A stretch of 64,000 nt of DNA from Xanthocytophaga flava (GCA_030068525.1 JASJOS010000005.1:577137-641136), one strand, 5' to 3'. Positions 1 through 9,378 are shown, counted from the first letter of the stretch. The notes: generated by a model not told the origin, from the sequence alone. Numbers and translations are program-made.

Positions 1-434
1 GTGCTAATCTGATTAAGTTCAATAACATACCCATCAGGATCTGTAATATAAATTTGTTTTACACCATCAAAGCGTACTTGCGGATGGTAAGCTATATTTC
101 TCTTCTTCAGAAATGCTTCTGCCTGATCAATACTTTCAACGAAGACTGCAAAGTGACCGCCATTCCGATCGTTAACCACAGGTTCTGTACGTCCTGCTAA
201 TAAGTGTATTTGCTGATCCTCACCTAGTTTGAACCAGGATCGAATAGCTTTTAAATCATCTGGAACAGGGATAGGTTGTAGACCGAGGGTTTCACGATAA
301 AACTTTGTACTGGCTTGAATATCTTTAACATGTAATCCAATATGATTGTGTTTAACTATCCCAAGCTTATCAGCAGACTGGCTATGGGCTGTTATTGAAC
401 TAATAAAAATAACTAACAAGAAATAATAACGCAT
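1..434 (-). CDS. Secreted VOC (glyoxalase-like) family protein, partial
   Basis: Reading the minus strand from the ATG at 434 gives an open frame that runs off the left edge (about 144 residues seen). Residues 1-20 form a signal peptide (MRYYFLLVIF start, cut after THSQ-like AHSQS). The mature part is a vicinal-oxygen-chelate domain: NHIGLHVKD at about 30-38 carries the usual first metal-ligand histidine (H31), and the end reads DPDGYVIELNQ, the usual second half of the fold with the glutamate ligand. VOC proteins include lactoylglutathione lyases, dioxygenases and antibiotic-binding proteins; the substrate cannot be told. Export is unusual for glyoxalase I, so I call only the fold. The gene is divergent from miaE. 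Confidence 0.85.
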   Translation of the reverse strand, partial: MRYYFLLVIFISSITAHSQSADKLGIVKHNHIGLHVKDIQASTKFYRETLGLQPIPVPDDLKAIRSWFKLGEDQQIHLLAGRTEPVVNDRNGGHFAVFVESIDQAEAFLKKRNIAYHPQVRFDGVKQIYITDPDGYVIELNQIS

Positions 435-563
435 AAGATTGAAAGTATGTAGGTTAAATGTAAAAGTATAGAATCACTTAAATATATTTCTATTTATCCG
501 AATTATAATCCAAAAATAACGACCATTATTTTGTCTAAGTAGTAACTCCAAAAACAAAAATTT

Positions 564-571
564 TACCTTTG
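564..571 (+). promoter_or_regulatory. Bacteroidota -7 promoter element of miaE
   Basis: TACCTTTG matches the Bacteroidota sigma-ABfr -7 consensus TAnnTTTG, 44 bases before the miaE start. No clear TTTG sits at the usual -33 spacing, so the call rests on the -7 box and its place. Confidence 0.5.
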
Positions 572-614
572 CAGACAAACGCATTTATAAACAAGTTCTT
601 ATAATTTTATTACC

Positions 615-1196
615 ATGCTCGGATTAAAACTTCCAACAGATCCCCGATGGGTCAATATTGCAGAAAAAAATATTGACGAGATACTAATAGATCATGCCTA
701 TTGTGAACAAAAAGCAGCATCGAATGGAATCTCTCTTATTGTACAGTTTCCGGAACGAACCAAACTTGTAGATACAATGACAGAGATTGTTGCAGAAGAA
801 TGGAATCACTTTGAACGTGTTTTGGCAGAGTTAAAAAAAAGAGGGTATAATCTGGGACATAAGAGATCAGATGAATATGCTGTTCGTTTGGGGAAACTGG
901 AACGTAAAGGTGGGCGTATAGAACAACAACTCATGGATAAACTCCTCATTAGCGCATTAATAGAAGCGCGTAGTTGTGAGCGCTTTAGATTATTATCAGA
1001 AAATATTACAGACGAATCCCTAAAAGAGTTCTATTATGAACTTATGATTTCTGAAGCCGGACACTATAGGACTTTTTTGGATCTGGCAAAAGAATATATG
1101 CCAGCAGAAACAGTCAAACAACGTTGGGAAGACCTATTACAGGCAGAGGCTGAGATTATTTCAACATTAGAGATTCGAGGAGATCGAATGCATTAA
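615..1196 (+). CDS. miaE: tRNA-(ms2io6A37) hydroxylase MiaE
   Basis: MiaE hydroxylates the isopentenyl side chain of 2-methylthio-N6-isopentenyladenosine at position 37 of tRNAs reading UNN codons, in the cytoplasm, using a diiron centre and O2. The 193-residue product has the full set of ferritin-like ligands in order: E31 (in HAYCEQKAA), E62 and H65 (EEWNHFE), E117 (IEARSCERF), E147 and H150 (SEAGHYRTF). Length and the N-terminal block (LPTDPRWV) fit the family. The ATG at 615 has the usual MiaE N-terminus behind it. It stands alone, with a TAnnTTTG promoter box upstream and a hairpin downstream. Confidence 0.95.
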   Translation: MLGLKLPTDPRWVNIAEKNIDEILIDHAYCEQKAASNGISLIVQFPERTKLVDTMTEIVAEEWNHFERVLAELKKRGYNLGHKRSDEYAVRLGKLERKGGRIEQQLMDKLLISALIEARSCERFRLLSENITDESLKEFYYELMISEAGHYRTFLDLAKEYMPAETVKQRWEDLLQAEAEIISTLEIRGDRMH

Positions 1197-1228
1197 CTAG
1201 TTTAATAACACGCAATTTTATTTTTTCG

Positions 1229-1271
1229 AAAAAGCAGAAAAGAAATTCAAAGATTCATTTTTCTGCTTTTT
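1229..1271 (+). terminator. Terminator-like hairpin after miaE
   Basis: A 13-bp perfect stem (1229-1241 with 1259-1271, core AAAGCAGAAAA/TTTTCTGCTTT) lies 33 bases past the miaE stop. Because both arms are A/T-rich, the 3' arm itself supplies the T run. Confidence 0.65.
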
Positions 1272-1797
1272 CCAGAGAAAAATAACATCAGAATAAATCT
1301 CTGCCTATTTCCTTCATCAGAAATTAAACCATTTTCATCTGCATAAAACCCATCTCCGTCGAAGGGCACCTATTCTTTAATATCTTGGCGTTTACCTTTT
1401 TAAATTTATCTGTACTAATGTTTGTAGAATGGAAATTATTAAATTGTTATATTTAAAAAATTACATATTCATCACATTTGAAAATGTATTATACTAAACT
1501 GCTCTACTAGCCTTGCAATACCATAAAATTAGTTTACAGTCAAGGTCTAACCTTTTATCTGGAGAATCTGTTATCTGGATACTCTAAGCCTCAAAGATAA
1601 ATAATTAAGTCATTTCTTACATTTGTAGTGATGTTGTATATATTCCAACTATCACATCTTATAAGATACTGCTTAATTAAGTGTTATTTTTAAATTGTAT
1701 AGTTACTTTATTTGTCACAAACCACTGTCTATATACGGATTCTTTAACTACTCAAAATCCACTTAATCAATTAGTAACCAGTCAGATACACACGCCT
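1272..1797. other. Noncoding stretch before the methyltransferase gene
   Basis: This A/T-rich stretch has no convincing gene. The frame of the next gene is open from a GTG at 1681, but residues 1-39 of that longer reading look like translated noncoding DNA and precede the zinc-binding start of the family. The only signal I see is the promoter box at 1618-1625. Confidence 0.6.
1618..1625 (+). promoter_or_regulatory. Bacteroidota -7 promoter element of the methyltransferase operon
   Basis: TACATTTG matches TAnnTTTG and lies 172 bases before the ATG at 1798, giving a long leader. No good -33 element is seen. Confidence 0.4.
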
Positions 1798-3078
1798 ATG
1801 CATTGTCGTCATTGTAACACAGAATTGAAGCATGAATTTGTAGACTTAGTAAGCAGTCCTCCAGCTAACTCCTTTCTTTCACATGAAGAATTGAATGAAC
1901 CAGAAGTTTATTATCCGCTAAAGCTTTATGTGTGTCATGAATGCTTTTTAGTACAGATTGATGAGTACAAAAAAGCAACTGAGATATTTAACAACGACTA
2001 TATTTATTACTCCTCTTTTTCCAAAAGCTGGCTTGAACATGCAAAACGTTACACTGAAATGATGCAGGAACGTTTTGGAATCAATGAGGATTCAATGGTT
2101 GTGGAGATTGCTTCAAATGATGGTTATCTGCTTCAATATTTTAAAGAGAAAAATGTATCGGTACTGGGTATTGAACCTACCCGAAATACAGCAGCCGAAG
2201 CAGTAAAAAAAGGAATATCTACTATTACTGATTATTTCAGCAAAAAACTGGCTGTAAGACTGGGATTAAAAGCCAATTTGTTGATAGGTAATAATGTACT
2301 GGCTCACGTACCAGATATTAATGACTTCGTTAGTGGTATGAAGATGCTTTTGGCAGATGACGGTATCATTACAATGGAATTCCCTCATTTGTTGAAACTG
2401 ATCGAAGAATGCCAGTTCGATACTATTTATCATGAACACTTCTCCTATCTGTCTTTCGTATCTGTAAAACGTATTTTTGAAGCACAAGGTCTGGAGATGT
2501 TTGACGTACAGGAAATTTCTACTCATGGTGGCTCCTTACGGATTTTTGCTAAACATGCAGGAAATCAGAAACATCAGGTAACTCCTAATGTAGAGAAGCT
2601 GTTACAGAAAGAAGAAGCAGCGGGTCTCAAAAACATTGGATCTTATGCTGATTTCCAGAGCAAAGTTTCTAAAATCAAATACGATTTTCTATTATTCCTA
2701 CTCGAAAAGAAAAAAGAAGGAAAGAGAATTGCTGCATATGGAGCTGCAGCTAAAGGAAATACATTCCTGAATTATTGTGGAGTAGTAGGTACAGAGTTAA
2801 TTGAATTTGCTGTAGATGCTTCACCATACAAACAAAACAAATACTTGCCAGGCAGTCACATTCCAGTTGTGAATGAATACAAAATCAAAGAACAAAAGCC
2901 TGATTATGTAGTTATTTTGCCATGGAACCTACGGGATGAGATAAGCAAACAACTGAGCTATATTGGAGATTGGGGCGGACAGTTTGTAACCTGTATCCCA
3001 GATTTAAAAGTTATATCTCCTAAAAAAGCAGTACAGGATAATGTGTCAGCACAAAAACTGGAAGAAGTAGAAAAATAA
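1798..3078 (+). CDS. SAM-dependent C-methyltransferase of nucleotide sugars (Methyltransf_13/14 type)
   Basis: This is a 426-residue class I methyltransferase with the three-part build of TylCIII-like NDP-sugar C-methyltransferases. An N-terminal zinc ribbon has C3, C6, C46 and C49. The SAM-binding Rossmann domain has VVEIASNDGYLL and LGIEPT around 100-125 and GNNVLAHVPD near 165. The C-terminal domain has AAYGAAAKGN and PDYVVILPWN. I start it at 1798, where MHCRHC begins the zinc ribbon, rather than at the GTG at 1681. It probably methylates a deoxysugar for a surface glycan or a metabolite; the exact sugar cannot be told. The stop overlaps the next start by one base (TAATG), so the two genes should be translationally coupled. 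Confidence 0.85.
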   Translation: MHCRHCNTELKHEFVDLVSSPPANSFLSHEELNEPEVYYPLKLYVCHECFLVQIDEYKKATEIFNNDYIYYSSFSKSWLEHAKRYTEMMQERFGINEDSMVVEIASNDGYLLQYFKEKNVSVLGIEPTRNTAAEAVKKGISTITDYFSKKLAVRLGLKANLLIGNNVLAHVPDINDFVSGMKMLLADDGIITMEFPHLLKLIEECQFDTIYHEHFSYLSFVSVKRIFEAQGLEMFDVQEISTHGGSLRIFAKHAGNQKHQVTPNVEKLLQKEEAAGLKNIGSYADFQSKVSKIKYDFLLFLLEKKKEGKRIAAYGAAAKGNTFLNYCGVVGTELIEFAVDASPYKQNKYLPGSHIPVVNEYKIKEQKPDYVVILPWNLRDEISKQLSYIGDWGGQFVTCIPDLKVISPKKAVQDNVSAQKLEEVEK

Positions 3079-4412
3079 TGATAACTGAAATAAATACAGG
3101 TCTGCCAGCAATGGCAGACCCTTCTGTTATACAACCGGGTGACGAAATGTATCAGATCGTTACCCGGTTGTATCCTATTTGCCGGAGCATTACCGGGAAT
3201 GGAGTTCGCCAAACATTACAAATCTTACAGGACTACATTCCAGTACAGATCAAAGAAGTTCCTACTGGAACACCTGTATTTGACTGGACTGTCCCTAAAG
3301 AATGGAATATTCAGGATGCATGGATAAAAGATCCTCAAGGGAATATTATTCTCAGTTTCAAGGACCATAATCTTCACGTACTGAATTATAGTACTCCAAT
3401 CCATAAAACGGTATCACTGGCAGAACTAAAGCCTCATTTGTTTTCATTACCCGACAAACCAGACTGGATACCTTATCGGACTTCTTACTATAATGAGAAC
3501 TGGGGCTTCTGTATGACTTACAGACAATTAGAATCATTAGAAGATGGGGATTATGAAGTATGCATTGACTCTACTCTTGAACCAGGCAGTTTGACGTATG
3601 GAGAATGTTTCCTGCCGGGCAATACAGACGAAGAAGTCCTGATATCTTGTCACATCTGTCATCCATCACTGGCAAATGATAATCTTTCAGGTATCTCACT
3701 GGCAGTTAAACTGATTCAATGGCTTCAGGAACAACCTCGCAGATATTCTTACCGATTTTTGTTTATACCTGGTACTATTGGCTCTATAACCTGGTTGGCT
3801 CTTAATGAACAACAAGCATTTAAGATCAAACATGGTTTGGTAGCTACCCTGGTAGGGGATAGTGGAAGATTCACATACAAAAAATCCCGTCGTGGTAATG
3901 CAACGATTGACAGAGCTGCTGCGCATGCATTAAAACATATTCAGCTGCCTTACCACATCATAGATTTCTTTCCTTACGGATATGACGAACGTCAGTACTG
4001 CTCTCCAGGTTTTAATTTGCCTGTAGGTTGTCTTATGCGTACTCCACATGGACAATATCCTGAATATCATACTTCTGCAGATAATCTGGATCTGGTACAA
4101 CCCAAAAACCTTACAGAATCTTATCAACTTTATACAACTATACTTCAGATACTGGAAGGTAATGGTATATATGTAAACCAAAATCCAAAATGTGAGCCGC
4201 AGTTAGGGAAACGGGGATTATATCGGGCTATTAGTGGTGATAATCATACCAAATCCTATGAGATGGCTATGCTTTGGGTACTAAACCTTTCAGATGGTGA
4301 ACATTCATTACTGGACATTGCAGAAAAGGCAGATATCCCATTTGAGTTTATCCAGAAAGTAGCTGTGATATTAGAGGAACATGACTTATTAAAACTTCAG
4401 ACCTATTTATAA
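3078..4412 (+). CDS. DUF4910/DUF2172 M28-like putative aminopeptidase with C-terminal winged helix
   Basis: The 444-residue product begins its conserved part at MYQIVTRLYPICRSITGNG (about 24-42), typical of DUF4910 proteins. An M28-peptidase-like metal site is visible: CHICHPSLANDNLSG at 191-205 (H192/H195, D201), a later acidic site near YDERQY (302-307), and EYHTSADNLD at 329-338 with H331. The last 70 residues look like the winged-helix domain of this family. These proteins are recurrent in surface-polysaccharide and secondary-sugar loci, but their reaction is not established. Here it follows a sugar C-methyltransferase with a one-base overlap, which suggests a shared pathway, possibly removal of an amide-linked group from a sugar intermediate (inference). 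Confidence 0.8.
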   Translation: MITEINTGLPAMADPSVIQPGDEMYQIVTRLYPICRSITGNGVRQTLQILQDYIPVQIKEVPTGTPVFDWTVPKEWNIQDAWIKDPQGNIILSFKDHNLHVLNYSTPIHKTVSLAELKPHLFSLPDKPDWIPYRTSYYNENWGFCMTYRQLESLEDGDYEVCIDSTLEPGSLTYGECFLPGNTDEEVLISCHICHPSLANDNLSGISLAVKLIQWLQEQPRRYSYRFLFIPGTIGSITWLALNEQQAFKIKHGLVATLVGDSGRFTYKKSRRGNATIDRAAAHALKHIQLPYHIIDFFPYGYDERQYCSPGFNLPVGCLMRTPHGQYPEYHTSADNLDLVQPKNLTESYQLYTTILQILEGNGIYVNQNPKCEPQLGKRGLYRAISGDNHTKSYEMAMLWVLNLSDGEHSLLDIAEKADIPFEFIQKVAVILEEHDLLKLQTYL

Positions 4413-4448
4413 AAGAAAAGGCTCTCATTGTATTGAGAGCCTTTTCTT
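4413..4448. terminator. Bidirectional terminator
   Basis: A 15-bp perfect stem (4413-4427 with 4434-4448, core GGCTCTCA/TGAGAGCC) flanked by A and T runs sits between two convergent genes, so it can serve both strands. Confidence 0.85.
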
Positions 4449-4454
4449 ATCTTT

Positions 4455-5090
4455 CTACTTTACTGAAATACTGGACTTAACCTTACTTTGCAAAAACAGA
4501 ATAACCATTTCCAGGGCAGTCTTAAAGTGGCTATTGTTTGGGATAATTACATCTGCTTCGTGTTTAAGAGGGGCTATGTATTTCTCATAGGCAGGAACGA
4601 TGTGGTGCTCAAGTCTATACAAAACATCCGTGAGGTCATATCCTCGTTCAGTATTATCCCGAAAGATACGACGCTTTAGTTTGATATGTTCTTTGGCGTC
4701 AATGAAGATCTTTAAATCCAGTAGATTGGCCACTTCAGGATAATACAACACAAACAAACCTTCTACCACTATAATAGGAGCAGGCTGGAAGGTAAGCATC
4801 TGAGGTTCTATATCCTTTTTGTTAAAAGTATATTCCTTTTGCTGAATAGTACGCCCCTCTCTCAAACCCTTCACATGAGAACCAAAAAGCTGATGATCAA
4901 TAGCTTCAGGGAGATCAAAATTTTGTACACCGTTGGAGTCCAGCTGTTGTTGTTCCAATGGCCGGTAATAGTTATCCTGAGAAATTAAACAAATCTCCTC
5001 TGAGGAAAAGGATTTTAACAGGCTATTCAGAAAATATGTCTTGCCGGAACCGCTACCACCTGTAATACCGACTATGAAAGGACGCTGCAT
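4455..5090 (-). CDS. udk: Uridine kinase
   Basis: Uridine/cytidine kinase makes UMP or CMP in pyrimidine salvage in the cytoplasm. The 211-residue product starts MQRPFIVGITGGSGSGKT, a canonical P-loop at residues 9-16, then SQDNYYRPL, NFDLPEAID and VVEGLFVLYYPEV, all diagnostic for the uridine kinase/phosphoribulokinase fold. The open frame reaches back to an ATG at 5159, but that extension lacks family similarity and a -7 promoter box lies inside it, so I place the start at 5090. Length matches the usual 205-215. Confidence 0.9.
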   Translation of the reverse strand: MQRPFIVGITGGSGSGKTYFLNSLLKSFSSEEICLISQDNYYRPLEQQQLDSNGVQNFDLPEAIDHQLFGSHVKGLREGRTIQQKEYTFNKKDIEPQMLTFQPAPIIVVEGLFVLYYPEVANLLDLKIFIDAKEHIKLKRRIFRDNTERGYDLTDVLYRLEHHIVPAYEKYIAPLKHEADVIIPNNSHFKTALEMVILFLQSKVKSSISVK

Positions 5091-5134
5091 TCTATTGGAA
5101 TGGGAGTTTGTTGAGAAGAAGGAAGAATTTTTCT

Positions 5135-5142
5135 CAAAAATA
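5135..5142 (-). promoter_or_regulatory. Bacteroidota -7 promoter element of udk
   Basis: On the minus strand TATTTTTG matches TAnnTTTG, 44 bases before the udk ATG at 5090. It supports the shorter start. No -33 element is clear. Confidence 0.4.
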
Positions 5143-5194
5143 CGATCTTTATATAACAAACCCTATTGATACAAAAGATTGTCCATCTATAAAA

Positions 5195-5225
5195 AAATAA
5201 CCTCTCCATAAGGAAGAGGTTATTT
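5195..5225 (-). terminator. Terminator of the beta-propeller gene
   Basis: An 11-bp stem (5195-5205 with 5215-5225, AAATAACCTCT/AGAGGTTATTT) followed on the minus strand by a T-rich tract, 24 bases past the stop at 5249. Confidence 0.75.
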
Positions 5226-5248
5226 GTATCGGGATTGGGTTTGGTCAA

Positions 5249-6097
5249 TTAATCAACCTTAAATGCAAATACTTTATTTACAAAGAATGTTGGTACCAGT
5301 AAGGTTTTTTTAGAAGGAATATAGTCGATGTCAGCTGTATTTATTTTCTGATCTACAGTGTCATGCAGTAGTTCAATTTTCCCATCAGGTGTCACATGCC
5401 ATATTTTACCACGCCATTCAGAAGCAAAGTACCCCTTCTTTCCATCAGATACCAATCCATCTATTCCACCCATACCTTCTGCAAGAGTAGTATACTGCTT
5501 GGTCTTTATATCATATGCCAAAATCTTTCCATCTCCATTTCCAACCAGCAGCTTTCCTTTCTCATATAAAAGTCCATTTGGATTATTCAATGGTCCCCCT
5601 TCGCTTACTTTCATAATCATACCATTGTGTAACATCCAGATGCGATTGTTTCGCATATCTGTAAAGTACACCATTCCACTTTCGTCAGCAGTTACATCGT
5701 TGAGGAACTTTGCTTCTGGTACATCGTATTTCTTGATAACCTTGCCTGTTTTCAGATCTATTTCTACCAGTTTAAATATCTCTGTTACATAGATCTTATT
5801 ACCACTTACAATCAATCCTTTGGTAGAGTTTAACCCTTCTGTGATTCGTTGAAGTACTTTGCCATCAGGGCTTACTTTGGCGATAAAACTTTTTGAATTC
5901 TCAGGAGCAGGTCCTCCATTGATACAAGACACATAAATAGTATTTGTTTTACTATCATAGAACACAGATTCAGGTGTAGTTACTGTAGTATCTGTTTCCC
6001 AAACCTTGGTCAATTTCACCGATTGTGCAATTGTGGGAGTTGATAGTAATAAAAGGAAAAGACCTGAACAGGTCAAAAAAGCACTTACTGATTTCAT
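5249..6097 (-). CDS. Secreted SMP-30/gluconolactonase-like beta-propeller protein
   Basis: The 282-residue product has a signal peptide (MKSVSAFLTCSG, hydrophobic core LFLLLL, cut near TIAQS). The mature part is a six-bladed propeller of the lactonase/YncE kind, with repeated blade phrases such as PESVFYDSKTNTIYVS, NDVTADESGMVYFTD, NPNGLLYEKGKLLVG and IDGLVSDGKKGYFASEW. The metal-site residues of true SMP-30 lactonases are plausible (E in PESV, N in LNDVTAD, N in NNPNG), but the reaction is not proven. An ATG ten codons earlier exists; 6097 gives the better signal peptide. Likely periplasmic. Confidence 0.75.
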   Translation of the reverse strand: MKSVSAFLTCSGLFLLLLSTPTIAQSVKLTKVWETDTTVTTPESVFYDSKTNTIYVSCINGGPAPENSKSFIAKVSPDGKVLQRITEGLNSTKGLIVSGNKIYVTEIFKLVEIDLKTGKVIKKYDVPEAKFLNDVTADESGMVYFTDMRNNRIWMLHNGMIMKVSEGGPLNNPNGLLYEKGKLLVGNGDGKILAYDIKTKQYTTLAEGMGGIDGLVSDGKKGYFASEWRGKIWHVTPDGKIELLHDTVDQKINTADIDYIPSKKTLLVPTFFVNKVFAFKVD

Positions 6098-6185
6098 AGG
6101 TGTTAGGGTTGAAGTGATGAAAAACAAAAGTGTTGACTTTCAATGATATTTGCACATACTAAGTAGAAAATTAGCAGCTAGTTAA

Positions 6186-7046
6186 CTATAATTTTACAGG
6201 TTTTACCTGATACCCTGCTTTACGCAATAGTTGGATTACGCCTTTTTTCCCTCCCAGATGGCCTGCACCTACAGCAAAAAAAGTAGGCCTTTCTATAGCA
6301 ATTTTGGTAATAAGCGGTATCCACCGATTATTTCTGTCTGTTAGCAGTATACTTTCATATCTGGAGGTTGCCTGAGAAGCTGTTGAGATGGTCTTTTGCA
6401 TACCATCTATATCCTGATCTTTATAAAGGTTTATAAGTTTTTGATTTTCTTTTTGTGACTGAATAGTATCCTTCAAAGCCTCTAGTAGCATTGAAGCCTG
6501 ATCTTTATAGGAGATCTGATCAATAACCGCCAATTGATCCTGTAAAGTCTCCAATCCATATGTCTCAATTTTTCGCTCCTGCGCCAGTGATAGGAGAGAA
6601 GTTTCCCAGGATGCTGTCTGACAGTTCATAGTAGACGGTAATACCAGACTCATAATAAAAAATGGCTTAGCAGCACCGAGCATATCTATTGACATGCCTG
6701 TTTTCTTCTGAAAGTAGGTAGATACCATAGTATAATCTGCCTCTGAAAGCAATGTCTTTAGCGTGGTACCCTCTTTCATAGTCATATGTTGCATCATTTG
6801 AAGTAACATATTTGGATCATCCATATCCAATTCCAGATACAGTTGCTCGGACTTGTTAAAGGCAGTCTTAAGATTGTCTGTAATCACCAGGTCTGATGCA
6901 CACACTATATGTATGGTTCCAAAAATATAAGAGGGCTTAGTAATTCCTTTGCCTGATATCTCCCACAATAAGGACTTATCATTTTGGGCAAACAAGGTTG
7001 GTATCGAAAATAAAAAACTGATACAAAGAAGAAAGTAACGTCTCAT
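6186..7046 (-). CDS. TraB/GumN family protein (Tiki-like putative metalloprotease)
   Basis: This is a 286-residue secreted protein with signal peptide MRRYFLLCISFLFS cut after LFAQ. The TraB/GumN signature is present at both ends: PSYIFGTIHIV near 38-48 (the GxxH pair) and FFAVGAGHLGGKKGVIQLL near 255-273 (GxGHL). Erythromycin-esterase-like/Tiki relatives include metalloproteases, and the bacterial members have no settled substrate. It has its own intergenic regions and is not in a clear operon. Periplasmic location is inferred. Confidence 0.85.
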   Translation of the reverse strand: MRRYFLLCISFLFSIPTLFAQNDKSLLWEISGKGITKPSYIFGTIHIVCASDLVITDNLKTAFNKSEQLYLELDMDDPNMLLQMMQHMTMKEGTTLKTLLSEADYTMVSTYFQKKTGMSIDMLGAAKPFFIMSLVLPSTMNCQTASWETSLLSLAQERKIETYGLETLQDQLAVIDQISYKDQASMLLEALKDTIQSQKENQKLINLYKDQDIDGMQKTISTASQATSRYESILLTDRNNRWIPLITKIAIERPTFFAVGAGHLGGKKGVIQLLRKAGYQVKPVKL

Positions 7047-7179
7047 CGTGAATATATACTAATTTGATTAACCATTGTCTGACCTTACAGATCTGACTCA
7101 CCATAAAAATACGATGATTCATTCACTAAACATTAGCTTTTTAATAAACTACATTTCTAAACTATATCTATAAAAATAA

Positions 7180-7212
7180 AAAAACCTTGCTTTCTGGTGA
7201 AGCAAGGTTTTA
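7180..7212 (-). terminator. Terminator of the PpiD-like gene
   Basis: An 11-bp perfect stem (7181-7191 with 7201-7211, AAAACCTTGCT/AGCAAGGTTTT) with A/T flanks, 25 bases past the stop at 7237. Confidence 0.8.
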
Positions 7213-7236
7213 AATCATATCAGATAATACAGTCTA

Positions 7237-9378
7237 TTAATAGAATTTGTATCTCAAATCTTCGATATCTGCATCTTCTTTGATAGCTTCACCAGCCAGA
7301 TAGGTGACAGAGAAGCTCTTATTTTGTTTCAGTTGAGTCTTATATTGTGTGTAATCTGCAATCTGAGGTGCTGGTGTTTGTTTGGTAACTTCCATTACAA
7401 TCACGCCGTTCTCTCCTTTGATTGCCTTACTTTTCTGACCTACTTTTAAACCAAAGGCTTTACCCAAAGCAGCTGGTTCCATACCGACACTTGGTAAAGA
7501 ATTAGATCCCATGGTAATATCTGTACCTGTCAATACCTGAGCTTGTGCACCATATTTCTGTGCAATAGCATCCAGTGTACCTGATAGGTCTCCCAACTTA
7601 CTTACGATCTGTTCTGCTTTTTTCTGATTGCGAACTTTGTTTGTCAGTTCAGCACGATATGCATCTACAGAAGGAGATCCTTTTTCACTTTTACCAGTCA
7701 ATACAGTAATTACATATTGGCTTGGGTTATCCAACTCAAATAATTCTGATGAAACAGTTCCCACTTTTGTATCATCTTTAAATGCCCACTGTACAATAGC
7801 TCTTGAGTTAACCAATGTATTGATGCTAGTTGCCTGTGGTTGAATACGATCCGCAGTATAGGCAGACAAAGTAGGATCTTTCTTTACAGCCTCTTCAAAT
7901 GAAGCAATATCCTTAGCCTGGCTAGCAATTGCACTGGCCTTACGATATACTTCGTTTCGAGTAGCCTCACTAGGTAAAATCGACTTACGAATAACCGCAA
8001 CCTTGTACTTTTTGTATGTTTTAGGTTGAGTTATTTTCACTATATGATAACCAAAATCAGTTTCCACCAAGCTTGGCAGCAAGCCTGATCCGCTGAAATT
8101 AAATGCAGCTGTTTCAAAAGGTTTTACCATTTGGCCATTCTTAGAAAACCAACCTAGATCTCCACCTTGTTGTGCACTTCCATCAGAACCATACTGTTGT
8201 GCTAATGCTTCGAAGCTAGCACCATCTTTGATTTGTTTTAGTACATCTTCAGCTTGTTTACGAACTTGTGCCTTTACAGAATCTGATGCACTTTTATCAG
8301 CCCGGAACAAAATATGGCTGGCGCGTAATGAAGGAATGCTATCATCTTTTGCTCCATCATATTTAAAAATGTAGTATTCGTTGCCATCTTGGAAAGGCCC
8401 ATTGATAGAACCTGGTATCAGTGTAGAAATAGTATTCTGAATTTCCTGAGGCAATGCACCAATTACCTGATAGGAACCATTACCTGGAACTTCAATTTCT
8501 GATTCGGCAATAGCAAAAGACGAATCGTTTGGCGCAACAGCCAGCTGTTTAGCAAGATCCACCAATTGACTTTTCAGGTCAGCGCTATCTTTAGCAGAAG
8601 GCATGATAGGGAAAGTCACATATTTCAGACTGCGGGTTTCATCGCCTTTGTACTGATTCTTGTGATCGCTCAGATACGTTTTTAACTCATCATCAGAAAC
8701 CTTGATCGTAGAATCAGGAATAGAGTAGTAAGGAACATATATGTATTTAGCGTCAACTTTGGCAACCTGTGCTTCATACTCATGTTGTGCTTCTGCTTGT
8801 GTAACATATAGGGAAGTACGTAACAGATTGTCATACTTCTCACGCATACGCATTTGAGGCAACTGGTTTACTATAAAGTTTTCCCACAATTGTTTATCCT
8901 GAGGACGGGCAGAGTCTGACTCTATATAATCCAGATAACGATCCAGCATAGTTCTGTCAAACTGGCCTGATGCATTTTGAAACACCTGGGTTTGTTTGAT
9001 GCTGGTATGAATGTTATCTCCTGCAATCATATCATCCCGCTCTTCCGGAGACAAGCCAATTCCCAGTTTTTCAAACTGTGGCTGGTATGCATAACGGAAA
9101 ATCATATCCTGCCATACCTGTTCACGAATTTGTTGCAGTTGTTGCTCTGTTGGATTTTGCCCCTGCATTGCCATAGTGGCCTTTATCTGCTCCACTTCAG
9201 CCTCAAATTCTTTAGCACTAATGCCATGACCCGCAATCTTTCCAACTTCGGCATCATTACTGAACAGATTTGATTTGGGGCCAAAAAAATCGGCACCGAC
9301 AATAAAAAGGCCTAATCCTAAAGCAATCAATCCGATTGCCCAGCCTGCTTTTTCTCTGATTTTACCAATTACTGCCAT
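7237..9378 (-). CDS. PpiD/SurA-type peptidyl-prolyl isomerase, membrane-anchored
   Basis: The 713-residue product is an envelope folding factor. It starts MAVIGKIREKAGW followed by one membrane helix (IGLIALGLGLFIVG), the layout of PpiD. A SurA-like chaperone domain follows, then a parvulin domain at about 350-470 with RASHILFRAD, GGDLGWFSKNGQMVKPFE and DFGYHIVKI. A second, degenerate PPIase-like part fills the C-terminal third. The ATG at 9378 puts the basic pre-helix segment at the N-terminus; the frame extends upstream to 9468 without support. PpiD proteins sit on the inner membrane near the Sec translocon and help secreted proteins fold. In a T9SS organism clients may include outer-membrane proteins. 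Confidence 0.85.
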   Translation of the reverse strand: MAVIGKIREKAGWAIGLIALGLGLFIVGADFFGPKSNLFSNDAEVGKIAGHGISAKEFEAEVEQIKATMAMQGQNPTEQQLQQIREQVWQDMIFRYAYQPQFEKLGIGLSPEERDDMIAGDNIHTSIKQTQVFQNASGQFDRTMLDRYLDYIESDSARPQDKQLWENFIVNQLPQMRMREKYDNLLRTSLYVTQAEAQHEYEAQVAKVDAKYIYVPYYSIPDSTIKVSDDELKTYLSDHKNQYKGDETRSLKYVTFPIMPSAKDSADLKSQLVDLAKQLAVAPNDSSFAIAESEIEVPGNGSYQVIGALPQEIQNTISTLIPGSINGPFQDGNEYYIFKYDGAKDDSIPSLRASHILFRADKSASDSVKAQVRKQAEDVLKQIKDGASFEALAQQYGSDGSAQQGGDLGWFSKNGQMVKPFETAAFNFSGSGLLPSLVETDFGYHIVKITQPKTYKKYKVAVIRKSILPSEATRNEVYRKASAIASQAKDIASFEEAVKKDPTLSAYTADRIQPQATSINTLVNSRAIVQWAFKDDTKVGTVSSELFELDNPSQYVITVLTGKSEKGSPSVDAYRAELTNKVRNQKKAEQIVSKLGDLSGTLDAIAQKYGAQAQVLTGTDITMGSNSLPSVGMEPAALGKAFGLKVGQKSKAIKGENGVIVMEVTKQTPAPQIADYTQYKTQLKQNKSFSVTYLAGEAIKEDADIEDLRYKFY

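Noticed and set aside
5090..5159. N-terminal extension of the uridine kinase
   Set aside because: The family begins at MQRPFIVGITGG, and a -7 promoter box lies inside the extension.
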